36,279 nt of DNA from Planctomycetota bacterium (GTDB taxonomy: Bacteria > Planctomycetota > UBA8108 > JACQVS01). The position numbers and the translations under genes are program-made. Numbering within the stretch: position 1 is the first letter of the stretch; each line of letters starts with the position of its first letter. Of the stretch, positions 1-7,308 are shown one piece after another. Location of the stretch: positions 1-36,279 of the forward strand of contig JACQVS010000066.1 in NCBI GenBank assembly GCA_016209605.1, read 5' to 3'. Under the pieces are notes generated by a model. The model saw nothing but the letters and a program-made list of their open reading frames with translations. It was not told the origin of the DNA and ran no database searches.

Positions 1-151
1 GATCCCTGCAAAACCGGCGGCCCCTGCGGGAGAGCACGCCGCGAAGCGCGCGACAAGCGGGCAGAAAAATCCCCCAGTCGCCGGCGCAAATAACCCCAAT
101 CCGCGTCCCGCATGGGACATTTTAAAGTCGTAAACCCTTGTCAATCCTTAA

Positions 152-640
152 TCTCCCATCCAGCACACCTATATCCTTTCCATCCCCGAGGTGCGCGTAA
201 TTCCGCCGGCGATTCAGCTCGAGGTGGAGCCTCCTCTCAGTGGGATGGGGGCCGCCGGCCGGTGAGATCCGGGCGCGAGGGGCCGGTTTCTGAAATCGAG
301 GAGCGCTTCGATCGACCCCCTGCCGAGATCGACTCCCGACGGTGGCGGCGGCAGGGCGGCGCTATCGAGCGGTCGGAACGCCAGAGGCTCTGGATCTTCC
401 ACCTGGAGCGGCCAGCGTCCACAAAGCTAACATCGCCAGCTCCGATGCTTCCTTCGTATTGGAGCTCGCGGCGGTGGTCCAACAAGGCGAGCCGACTTAG
501 AACCAGCAGTTCCGGCGCGGCGAATGCAACGGCGACGGCTGGGTGCGCGGGGAGGTGACCGATACCATTTCCCTCTTGACCTTCGCCTTTCTGATCGGCC
601 TGCCGGCGCCCTCATCGATTCCGGTTCAGAGCGCTCCCGG
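152..640 (+). pseudogene. Remnant of an exported protein with a C-terminal dockerin-like repeat
   Basis: From about base 510 the frame reads FRRGECNGDGWVRGEVTD followed by TISLLTFAFLIGLPAP, which is one unit of the Ca-binding dockerin-like repeat found in planctomycete exported proteins. The same frame upstream (from about 375) gives plausible protein (VHKANIASSDASFVLELAAVVQ) but is cut by a TAG at 498-500, 12 bases before the repeat. A further stretch in another frame (152-286, reading YILSIPEVRVIPPAIQLEVEPP) looks like an earlier part of the same protein. The second repeat unit that normally follows is missing, and no start is visible. Seen: the repeat and the stop. Inferred: gene decay by point mutation and frameshift. 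Nothing else is recognisable in the first 690 bases, and the extent given is approximate. Confidence 0.45.
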
Positions 641-687
641 AGCCGCAAGCAGCCAAAGAAGACCGCCTGAAATCGCCCGGTTTACAA

Positions 688-999
688 TTAACTCGCTGTC
701 GCAAGTGACCGGCGGCGAGACTTGCTTTTCTTTTTTGTTCGCGCCGCGACCGCTTTCCAAAATTGGTCCCGCGACAATCCTTTGCCGGCCTTGATGCTAT
801 GCCGGGATCTATCTAACAATGCCTTGAAGCGCGGTGAACGTGACAGAATTAAATTTTCCAAGTCATTATCATCTAATGGTGCAATGAGTATGGCGACCGC
901 CTTCCCGTTCCGGGTAATGACGATAGGCCCGCTGGTTTCCGCATCCAGCAAGTAGGCGCTCAATCGGGCTTTAACATCTGCAAGTGGGGCTATTTTCAT
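688..999 (-). CDS. Phd/YefM-family antitoxin
   Basis: This 103-residue protein starts MKIAPLADVKARLSAYL and continues with GPIVITRNGKAVAILIAP, the typical N-terminal DNA-binding fold of Phd/YefM antitoxins (AbrB-like, binds its own promoter). The C-terminal half (SRSPRFKALLDRSRHSIKAG) is the part expected to wrap the toxin. The start was chosen because AGGAG lies 8 bases upstream and the ATG overlaps the toxin stop (ATGA), so translation is probably coupled. A longer frame to 1074 exists but lacks family similarity. The order is toxin first, antitoxin second. The tail is very basic (KKKSKSRRR). The antitoxin is intact while the toxin is interrupted, so it may now act only as a repressor or as an anti-addiction element. 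Confidence 0.85.
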   Translation of the reverse strand: MKIAPLADVKARLSAYLLDAETSGPIVITRNGKAVAILIAPLDDNDLENLILSRSPRFKALLDRSRHSIKAGKGLSRDQFWKAVAARTKKKSKSRRRSLATAS

Positions 1000-1319
1000 G
1001 ATAGGAACTCCTTTCCAGCAATAAATAATCTGTTGCCAATCTTTATGCCAATTGCCAGCACTCAAACAGCACATTCCTCCTCATCCACATCGTAAAAAAC
1101 TCGAACACGGTTGTCAGGTCCAAAGCGAATTTCTCAGGTTGCTCCAAATGGAGCAGGCTGCTCCAGCGGCTTCCGGTTTCGATTGATTTCTTTCGGAGTG
1201 TAAGACAATTGCTCATCGATGGTGTTTCTGATGAGGCGGTGATATTTAAGTTCGATGACATCCATTTGATCAATTGTCTCTGGAGCAAAAATCAGGACAT
1301 ATCGAGGCTTTTTAGGCAT
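996..1319 (-). pseudogene. RelE/ParE-family toxin interrupted by two in-frame TGA codons
   Basis: The frame reads MPKKPRYVLIFAPETIDQMD, then NRKPLEQPAPFGAT-TGA-EIRFGPDNRVRVFYDVD, then EEECAV-TGA-VLAIGIKIGNRLFIAGKEF, and ends at a TGA overlapping the antitoxin ATG. Joined through the TGAs it is a full-length RelE-type mRNA interferase (107 residues). The first TGA sits where the family has a strongly conserved Trp (GATWEIRFG). The second sits where Trp or Arg is usual. No frameshift or other damage is present. Likely explanation: inactivation by TGG-to-TGA and TGG- or CGA-to-TGA changes, since TGA is a normal stop elsewhere in the window. Readthrough is the less likely alternative. If it were translated, the protein would cleave mRNA and be neutralised by the downstream antitoxin. 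Confidence 0.7.
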
Positions 1320-1321
1320 TA

Positions 1322-1355
1322 ACTATAATTATAGTCATAATTATGGTTAATGCAA
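1322..1355 (-). promoter_or_regulatory. Toxin-antitoxin promoter with tandem palindromic operator
   Basis: On the minus strand TTGCAT (1355-1350), a 16-base spacer and a perfect TATAAT (1333-1328) precede the toxin ATG by only 8 bases, so the transcript would be nearly leaderless. The -10 lies in a perfect 14-bp palindrome, ACTATAATTATAGT (1322-1335). It is directly followed by a second palindrome, CATAATTATG (1336-1345), which shares the ATAATTAT core. Such paired inverted repeats over the -10 are what a Phd/YefM dimer normally binds for autoregulation. The sites are seen; the regulator assignment is inferred. Confidence 0.6.
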
Positions 1356-1365
1356 ACTACAGAGA

Positions 1366-2721
1366 CTACTCCTCCGAGACCTCCATCTGCTCCCCCTCTT
1401 CCCCCTCTTCCCCCTCCGGCTCGGCGATCTTCGCCAGCTCGCTTTCCGGCGGCGGCACCTCTTCCTCCAGCTCGCTGTAGAAGGCGTAGGGGGGGTCATC
1501 GTTCTTGAGGATCTCCCGCAGGAACGCGGTGGCGTACGCCCCCTTGGGGAGGAAAAACTCCAGGCGCAGGTCGCGGCCCTCGATCTGCCACCGCAGCTCC
1601 TGGATCTCCACCCGATAGGGCCGCCGCGCCCCCTGGAGATGGAGCCCCGGCATGAGCTGGTGGAAGACCGTCGGCCTGAGGCCGATCTGGCGCAGGACCC
1701 GATGCTCGATCTCCAGCTCCGCTCCCTCGGGCCAGAGCATGGTTTTTCCGAAGATGGGTCCCGAGGGGCTGATCTCGAAGAGGTCGGCGCGCGGCTGCTC
1801 CGCTGCCGCCTCCACCACCTTGAAGGCGGCGCCGTTGCGATGGAGCATGGCGATGTCGCCGGGCAAGAGCTTTCCCAGGCGCTCCCCCACAAGCTCGAGG
1901 CGCAGGTCGAGGGCGCGGTTGAAGAGGTAGGACTGCAGCGCCGAGTAGTAAATCCGCTTGATCTCCTCGCGGATGCGGCGGACGGCGCCGCGGTAGTTCT
2001 TGTTGGAGTGGATGAGATAGCCGAGGAGCCTCTTTTCCACCGCGAAGCTGCCGGGAAAGATCGCCTTCGCCCCTTCCAGATCGCCCGCCATGAAGCGGTG
2101 TCGGGCCAGCACGATGGCCGGATGGCGCTCGGCGCTGGAAGGATAGCCGAGGATGCGGCGGACCGCCTTTTCGGGCTCGTGGAGGAGGAGCGCCAGGCCG
2201 ATCCGGAAGGCCTCCGCCCTCTGCCCGAAGCGCTGCGGGCCGTAGTAGTTGGGGAGCCCCCTCCGGAGCAGAACTTCGATGATCTGCCGCACCCGCGCTT
2301 CGGCTTCCGGAGCGATGCCGCGCACCTGGATCACGAAACGGTTGCCGCGCAAGTGGCCGATGCGCAGCTTGTTCCCGTGCAAGCGGGCCCATAGCACTCG
2401 GATCAGCGGCACGTTCAGGGCCAGCACCTGCGGGGGCGGCACCAGCCGGACGGAGAGGACCTGGCGGCTGATGGCCTTGCGGTCCTTCAAGCCGGCATAG
2501 CCGATCTCTCCCCTCGGAACCTGCAAGGCGCGAGCGATCCGCCGGACCGCCTCCAGCGTCGAGCAATCCGACTTTTCGATTTCAAAATAGGTGTGCTCAC
2601 CGCGGTCGGCAGGGTAGTAGAGCGGCACCTCGTGAACCTGAAAGTCCTCCAGGCTCTGCTTGATCGTTCCCCCCACGCCGGGGAGGTCTCCGGTGAGATG
2701 GCGGTGCGGGATGCCGTTCAT
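1366..2721 (-). CDS. truD: tRNA pseudouridine(13) synthase TruD
   Basis: This 451-residue protein carries the TruD signature GYAGLKDRKAISRQ with the catalytic Asp at residue 80, the same position as in E. coli TruD. N-terminal FQVHEVPLYYPADRGEHTYFEIEK and later LPNYYGPQRFGQR and YYSALQSYLFNRALD are also family motifs. The enzyme isomerises U13 in tRNA-Glu and related tRNAs. It is about 100 residues longer than the E. coli protein. The excess lies in the central TRUD insertion domain and in an acidic tail (EPEGEEGEEGEQMEVSEE). The ATG overlaps the stop of the upstream CMP-sugar synthetase gene (ATGA), so the two are co-translated although their functions are unrelated. Confidence 0.93.
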   Translation of the reverse strand: MNGIPHRHLTGDLPGVGGTIKQSLEDFQVHEVPLYYPADRGEHTYFEIEKSDCSTLEAVRRIARALQVPRGEIGYAGLKDRKAISRQVLSVRLVPPPQVLALNVPLIRVLWARLHGNKLRIGHLRGNRFVIQVRGIAPEAEARVRQIIEVLLRRGLPNYYGPQRFGQRAEAFRIGLALLLHEPEKAVRRILGYPSSAERHPAIVLARHRFMAGDLEGAKAIFPGSFAVEKRLLGYLIHSNKNYRGAVRRIREEIKRIYYSALQSYLFNRALDLRLELVGERLGKLLPGDIAMLHRNGAAFKVVEAAAEQPRADLFEISPSGPIFGKTMLWPEGAELEIEHRVLRQIGLRPTVFHQLMPGLHLQGARRPYRVEIQELRWQIEGRDLRLEFFLPKGAYATAFLREILKNDDPPYAFYSELEEEVPPPESELAKIAEPEGEEGEEGEQMEVSEE

Positions 2722-3473
2722 GGTTTGGCTGGAAGGGATACCAGGCCGTCCCCCCCCCGTCCACTAGCGGCCAGGAGCTCCGCCACCACGAGATCGCCGG
2801 GATCGTCCACATCCAGAGACTCCGGCCACGGCAGCTCCAGCCAGGCGGTCTTTGGGTGGTCTTCGGGGTGGTTCAGAACTTCGCGCCGGTAAAGGTAAAG
2901 GGCGCCGCACGGAATGAAGAGCCGCTCCAGGTCCTGGCGGCGCCGCGGCGAGCCCGGCAGGTAGGGGGACAGAAAGCCCCCCTCGGTCTTCTGGACCATC
3001 CAGGCCGGATGGTCCTTGACCGCTCGGATGGCCTTTAAGATCCTGGCGCCGGAGCGACAAAAAATGTCCAGGGCGTGGTCAATGCTCTCGGATTTCAGGA
3101 AAGGGGAGGTGGGCTGGAGGAGCGCGAGCCCCTCCACCGGCCGCCGGAAGGACTCCCTCTCCCGCAGGTAATGCCAGGCATGCGCCAGGACTTCGGAGGT
3201 GGGGGTGTCATCGCGCGCCAGCTCGCACGGGCGCAGGAACGGCGCTTCCGCCCCTTCCTCAAGGGCCGCCTGGGCGATGGCCTCGCTGTCCGTGGAAACC
3301 AGGACTCGCGCCACGCTCCTTGCCGCCTTGGCCTTGCGGACCGCCCGCGCCACCAGGGAAAGACCCCCGACCTCACGTAAGTTTTTATCAGGTATTCCCT
3401 TGGAGCCGCCGCGGGCGGGGATCAAGGCGACCCAGCCGGTCCAATCGTGGTGTTCTGGAGATAACCGGATCAC
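2718..3473 (-). CDS. CMP-sugar synthetase (acylneuraminate cytidylyltransferase family)
   Basis: The N-terminal motif IPARGGSKGIPDKNL (residues 18-32) is the CTP-binding loop of NeuA/KdsB-type cytidylyltransferases. LVSTDSEAIAQAA and LLQPTSPF are further family motifs. The enzyme activates a nonulosonic acid (sialic, legionaminic or pseudaminic type) with CTP for surface glycans; the actual sugar cannot be read from the sequence. It has 251 residues with a GTG start. The start is supported by a strong GGAGGGGG about 9 bases upstream; ATG codons just before are out of frame. That Shine-Dalgarno lies in an 8-bp hairpin (see separate entry). No other nonulosonate genes are in the window, so the function may be orphaned here. 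Confidence 0.85.
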   Translation of the reverse strand: MIRLSPEHHDWTGWVALIPARGGSKGIPDKNLREVGGLSLVARAVRKAKAARSVARVLVSTDSEAIAQAALEEGAEAPFLRPCELARDDTPTSEVLAHAWHYLRERESFRRPVEGLALLQPTSPFLKSESIDHALDIFCRSGARILKAIRAVKDHPAWMVQKTEGGFLSPYLPGSPRRRQDLERLFIPCGALYLYRREVLNHPEDHPKTAWLELPWPESLDVDDPGDLVVAELLAASGRGGDGLVSLPAKP

Positions 3474-3484
3474 ATCATCTTACC

Positions 3485-3508
3485 CCCTCCATCCCCTCGA
3501 ATGGAGGG
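3485..3508 (-). promoter_or_regulatory. Hairpin sequestering the cytidylyltransferase ribosome-binding site
   Basis: In the minus-strand RNA CCCTCCAT pairs perfectly with ATGGAGGG across an 8-base loop. The 3' arm contains the GGAGGG that serves as Shine-Dalgarno for the GTG start at 3473. Pairing would hide the ribosome-binding site. The structure is seen; a regulatory role is inferred. The hairpin also lies in the divergent promoter region of the DUF1573 gene, so it could instead be a protein-binding site. Confidence 0.4.
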
Positions 3509-3659
3509 AATTGGTTACGAATCCTCAGATTTTCGGGTACAAAAAGTGCTATAGAGTATAATGGCTTTAACCCTGTAGCTGATTCTTGCTTAGGGACTTA
3601 TATTTCGTCAAGTCTTGGCTTTCAACCATCAAATTTAAACCATCGAGAGGATTTTAAGA

Positions 3660-5063
3660 ATGAAACTATCAGTGAAGGCTTTCACGCCATCGTGTCTGGT
3701 CGTTTCGCTCGCCATGATTCTTGGCCTTGCCGGCTGGAAGGCGTTTGCCGATGAGGCCGCCCCCGCCAAGCCTGCGGGCTTGAATCCGGCGCAGATTGGC
3801 CCCCCCAATCCGATTTCCCAGAATAAACCGGCGCCGGGTCCCACCCCCGGTCCCGCGCCGCAGACCTCTCAAGCGCCGCAGACCCCGACACCGCCAATCC
3901 CGGCGCCGCCCGCCCCGGCTCCAGGAAAAACCCCGGCCAACAACCCCGGCGCGCCGCCTCCCGTCAAGGCCGGCGCCCCGGCCTCCCCGATTCGGTTGTC
4001 GACCGGCCCGGTGACGAGCCCCGCCACCCCCGCGAGCGCCACCGCCGCGAGCCAGGCGACCGGCAGCGGCAAGTTCGCTCCCATCCTCCCGCCCAAAGAT
4101 TACTCGCCGCCGGTCATGGAGATCCCTGAGAAGCGCTTCGACTTTGGCAGCATCTTCAAGGGGGATGAAATCGTTCACAGGTACCTTGTCGCCAACAAGG
4201 GCGGATCGCCCCTCATCATCCAGAACATCAAGCCCAGCTGCGGCTGCACTTACGTCAGCCATGACAAGGTCATCCCTCCCCAAGGCAACGGCTACATCAC
4301 CTTGAAGCTCGATACCAGCCGGCTGCGGGCCGGCGAGCAGACCAAGACCGCCGAGGTGGTCAGCAACGATCCCAAGTCTCCCAAGGATCGCCTTTACATG
4401 CAGGGCAAGGTGGTGACCGCCTACAAGATCACCCCGGAGAACCCCCGCATCGAAGCGGTGGTCGGCTCCAAGCAGGCCTCCACCGTGGTCACCCTGGAAA
4501 AAGAGGTGCAGCAGCCCTTCAAGGTCGTCTCCGTCAAATCGCAGAATAACCGCATCCTCTCTGACCTCCAGGAGACCAAGGCTGGCCAGGCCTACCGGCT
4601 CAACCTGACGGCCGTGCCAGACCCCAACTCCAAGATCCCCAGCTACTCGGAGCGGGTCAACATCGAGGTGGAGGGCGAGGGAGGGAAGAAGATCAACCAG
4701 GAGATTTCCGTCAGCGTGCAGTTCAAGGAGCGCATCACCGTCAACCCGCGCACCATCTGGTTCCAGCGCAACGAGGTCAAGGATCTGCGCGAGAAGAAGA
4801 CCCCGGCGGTTTCGAAGACGGTGACGGTGAAGAACGAGACCCCCGGCGAGTTCAAGTTCAAGATCACTCAGCTTGAGGTCAAGGAGGGAGATTTCAAGGT
4901 CACGCAGGAGACGGTGAAGGATGGCGATGAATACCGCGTCATCATCTCCCTCGAGAAGCTTCCCGAAGACCCCAACGTCAAGAGCATCAAGGGGAACATC
5001 GTCATCCACACCGACGACCCCTCGAACAAAGAGATCCAGATGCGGGTGATCGCCTACATCTGA
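3660..5063 (+). CDS. Exported DUF1573-domain protein with proline-rich linker
   Basis: This 467-residue protein has a signal peptide at residues 1-30 (hydrophobic LVVSLAMILGLAGW, cleavage after AFA). A Pro/Ala-rich spacer to about residue 140 follows. Next comes a DUF1573 domain (EKRFDFGSIFKGDEIVHRYL, then NIKPSCGCTYV, about residues 155-255), an Ig-like fold common in Planctomycetota and Bacteroidota exported proteins. The remaining 200 residues are beta-rich and include a second DUF1573/ASPM-like segment ending in HTDDPSNKEIQMRV. The molecular role of the family is unknown. GAGAGG lies 9 bases before the ATG. A TATAAT at 3557-3562 could be the -10 of its promoter, but no good -35 is seen. 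Its TGA abuts the convergent neighbour's stop. Confidence 0.85.
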   Translation: MKLSVKAFTPSCLVVSLAMILGLAGWKAFADEAAPAKPAGLNPAQIGPPNPISQNKPAPGPTPGPAPQTSQAPQTPTPPIPAPPAPAPGKTPANNPGAPPPVKAGAPASPIRLSTGPVTSPATPASATAASQATGSGKFAPILPPKDYSPPVMEIPEKRFDFGSIFKGDEIVHRYLVANKGGSPLIIQNIKPSCGCTYVSHDKVIPPQGNGYITLKLDTSRLRAGEQTKTAEVVSNDPKSPKDRLYMQGKVVTAYKITPENPRIEAVVGSKQASTVVTLEKEVQQPFKVVSVKSQNNRILSDLQETKAGQAYRLNLTAVPDPNSKIPSYSERVNIEVEGEGGKKINQEISVSVQFKERITVNPRTIWFQRNEVKDLREKKTPAVSKTVTVKNETPGEFKFKITQLEVKEGDFKVTQETVKDGDEYRVIISLEKLPEDPNVKSIKGNIVIHTDDPSNKEIQMRVIAYI

Positions 5064-7127
5064 TCACTTCCGCTCCAGCCGGAACTCCTTCTTCCCGGCG
5101 TCGACGGTGTACTTGAAGTGGTTGAGGTAATTGAGGCCCACCAGGCCCGTCGTGGTGACGTGGTTGGGAAGGATGAGGGCTTTCAAGTTGCGCACGTAAA
5201 ACCCCTGAATGGAGAGGGAGTCCAGCAGCACCACCGGGGCCTGGATCACGCCGTTGGCGGTTCTCACCGTCACCCATTCCTGCTCCTGGCCCTGCCGGTA
5301 GCCCAGAGCCGCGGCGATGTCGCTGGAAATGGCGGTCATCGAGGCCCCGGTGTCGATGAGGAATCGGTAGGCCGCAGCGCCGTTCAACACCACATCGGTC
5401 CCGAGCGAGGTGGCCCTCTCGGGGATCGGGATGATCACCGCCTCCTTGCGCTTGATGGCATCGTCGATCTTCTCGAGGTAGAGCTGCACATCGGTGGTCA
5501 AGGCCGGATCGAGCTGGCGGGCGGCTTGAAAGTACCGCACCGCCAGGTCGTAGGACTCCCAGCTCTGGTAAATCTTCGCCAGCTCGAGATGCATCGGGGC
5601 TGAGCCGGGGACGAGGCCGATCCCTCCGATCAGCATCTGCGCCGCGGCGTTGGAGTCTCCCAGGGCCAGGAGCCGCGCCGCCAGCTTGACATGGCTTTCC
5701 TGGAGGAGCAGATCGACATCGCTTCCCGGCGCGAGCAGCCGCGCCTGGCCGGCCGCCTCGATGGCAGCCTGGTAATTTTCGTTCTTCAAACCGGCCTGCG
5801 CCAGCTCGAGCCACAGCTCCCGGTCTTGAGGAAGGGCCTGCACGGCGCTTTCGAGGAGCCTGGCCAGCTCCCGCCAGGCCCCCTTCTGCCGCAGCTGGCC
5901 CTCGAGCTCGGCGAGGGCTGATCGGAGGAGGGCGGCGGCCTCATCCTGGCGGCTCATGTCAAGACGTTCCGGGGCGGCCCGCTCCAGGGCGCGGAAGAGC
6001 GCCTCGCAGGCCGCCGCGAGCTGCTTCCTCTCCAGAGCCTTGCGGGCCTGGGCGAACCAGGCCGCGAAGGTCCCCTCGTAGTACTGGGCGTTGAGCTGCG
6101 GCAGGCTCAGGGCCACCGGGCGCCCCAGGGCGAACTCCAGGCTCCCCAAGGGGTCGATCAGCACTCGGGAAGGTTCCGAGGGGGAGGGCGGCTCCTCCAG
6201 GCGGCCCAGGCCCACCGCGTAGCCGTAAGCATCGATGGCAAAGAGGGGGTTCCCGCTCAGGGCCGGCCCCGCCTCGAGGCGCAGGCAGGAGACCTGATCC
6301 GGCAGAAAGTACGGAACCTCGGAAACCGCCGCGGCGACTCCCCAGCGCAGCTCGAATCCGCCTTCCAGGGCGAGGAAAACCTGCAGGCCGGGCGACAGGG
6401 AGGCGCGGGCTTCCTCCCCCACCAGGGGCGGCAGCGCCGGCAGGCTCGTCTTCCGAGTCGTGACTGCCGGCGACCGCCTTTCCTGCGCCGGCGCGGGAGG
6501 CAGGTCGAGCTCGAGCAGCGCCAGATTGCGCGCCGCATCGACTTGAACCGCCCCGCGGACGGAAATCGGCTCCGCCAACCCGCTCAACGGGCACTGGGCC
6601 CGATAGGCGCCCAACAGGTCGCGAAAGCGCGCGAGCACGGTGCCCTCGGGCTCGAGCAGCACTCCGTAAGCTTTGCCCATCGCCTGCCCATCGCCATCGA
6701 AAAGCTCGAGCGCCACCAGCGCCGAGCGCGACAGCTTTTCCAGGCTCTCCGGGGAGAGCGTCTTCAAGTCTTCCTCCTTGGGCGGCGGCTCGGCCCCGGC
6801 GTCCGGCCCCGGTCCAGGAGCGGCGACCTCGGCCGCGGGCGCGTTCGCGGGCGGGAGGGTTTCCGGACGGCGCGGCTGGACTCGCAGCTCCCTCCCGCTT
6901 TGATGCCAGAGAATCACCGCCAGCGTCAAAAGCAGCACGGCGCCGCTCGTGAGGGCGAGCAAGCGGAGCGCCGCGGGCAGCCGCCCAGGCCGGCGAGGGC
7001 CTGCCTGGAGGGAGTCCAAAGGCTCGAAGCGGGGGGCTTTGAGATCGAGGACCTTGTGGCCGCACTGGGCGCAGAAAGCGGCGGAATCGTCGTTGAAGGA
7101 ATGGCACTTCGGGCACTGGCGGCGCAT
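5064..7127 (-). CDS. Membrane protein: zinc ribbon, protease-like region, helical repeats and aspartic protease domain
   Basis: This 687-residue protein starts [23 protein letters not shown] (cytoplasmic zinc ribbon). One membrane helix follows at about residues 52-73, then a Pro-rich spacer. Residues of roughly 120-330 resemble a trypsin-like/HtrA fold ([26 protein letters not shown]), but the expected GNSGGP is replaced by GPALSGNPL, so this part is probably inactive. TPR-like helices fill about 370-570. The C-terminal domain has [11 protein letters not shown] (DTGA at about 592) and GLVGLNYL, typical of single-domain retropepsin-like aspartic proteases. The start is set at the zinc ribbon, where AAGGGAAA precedes the ATG; the frame runs open to 7310 without similarity. 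It is convergent with the DUF1573 gene. The function is unknown; quality control at the envelope is a guess. Confidence 0.75.
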   Translation of the reverse strand: MRRQCPKCHSFNDDSAAFCAQCGHKVLDLKAPRFEPLDSLQAGPRRPGRLPAALRLLALTSGAVLLLTLAVILWHQSGRELRVQPRRPETLPPANAPAAEVAAPGPGPDAGAEPPPKEEDLKTLSPESLEKLSRSALVALELFDGDGQAMGKAYGVLLEPEGTVLARFRDLLGAYRAQCPLSGLAEPISVRGAVQVDAARNLALLELDLPPAPAQERRSPAVTTRKTSLPALPPLVGEEARASLSPGLQVFLALEGGFELRWGVAAAVSEVPYFLPDQVSCLRLEAGPALSGNPLFAIDAYGYAVGLGRLEEPPSPSEPSRVLIDPLGSLEFALGRPVALSLPQLNAQYYEGTFAAWFAQARKALERKQLAAACEALFRALERAAPERLDMSRQDEAAALLRSALAELEGQLRQKGAWRELARLLESAVQALPQDRELWLELAQAGLKNENYQAAIEAAGQARLLAPGSDVDLLLQESHVKLAARLLALGDSNAAAQMLIGGIGLVPGSAPMHLELAKIYQSWESYDLAVRYFQAARQLDPALTTDVQLYLEKIDDAIKRKEAVIIPIPERATSLGTDVVLNGAAAYRFLIDTGASMTAISSDIAAALGYRQGQEQEWVTVRTANGVIQAPVVLLDSLSIQGFYVRNLKALILPNHVTTTGLVGLNYLNHFKYTVDAGKKEFRLERK

Positions 7128-7202
7128 GGATGTTTCCCTTTCAACCAGTATCCCCCACTTCGCGTGGGCCATCAAGGAAGCTCTGCGGATTATATTCTTC
7201 CT

Positions 7203-7264
7203 CCGCACCTTCTCCGCATTCTGCGGAGAAGGTGCGGATAGCTCACTTGCGGGCGAAGCCCGCA
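7203..7264. promoter_or_regulatory. Two adjacent perfect hairpins in a divergent promoter region
   Basis: A 16-bp perfect inverted repeat (CCGCACCTTCTCCGCA against TGCGGAGAAGGTGCGG, loop TTC) spans 7203-7237. A 7-bp one (TGCGGGC-GAA-GCCCGCA) follows at 7248-7264. Both lie between the divergent starts of the zinc-ribbon protein (7127) and mccB (7309). Neither is followed by a T run, so simple termination is unlikely. They could be a REP-like element or operators. A near copy of the second hairpin occurs in front of fabI at 24838. Confidence 0.5.
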
Positions 7265-7308
7265 TTACGCCATGGACAGCAGCGGCGGAAACCTTTAACA
7301 TCCCCCCC

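Noticed and set aside
996..1319. UGA reassigned to Trp in this organism
   Set aside because: TGA ends many intact genes here (DUF1573, cytidylyltransferase, argG, ABC subunits), so a general code change is excluded.
996..1319. The toxin TGAs as selenocysteine codons
   Set aside because: The family has Trp or Arg, not Cys, at these places, and no SECIS-like hairpin was evident.
3669..5009. Long open frame antisense to the DUF1573 gene
   Set aside because: Low-complexity Leu/Asp/Gly translation typical of the complement of GC-rich coding DNA; no motif, no ribosome-binding site.
6949..7308. N-terminal extension of mccB
   Set aside because: No family similarity, and it crosses the divergent promoter region and hairpins.
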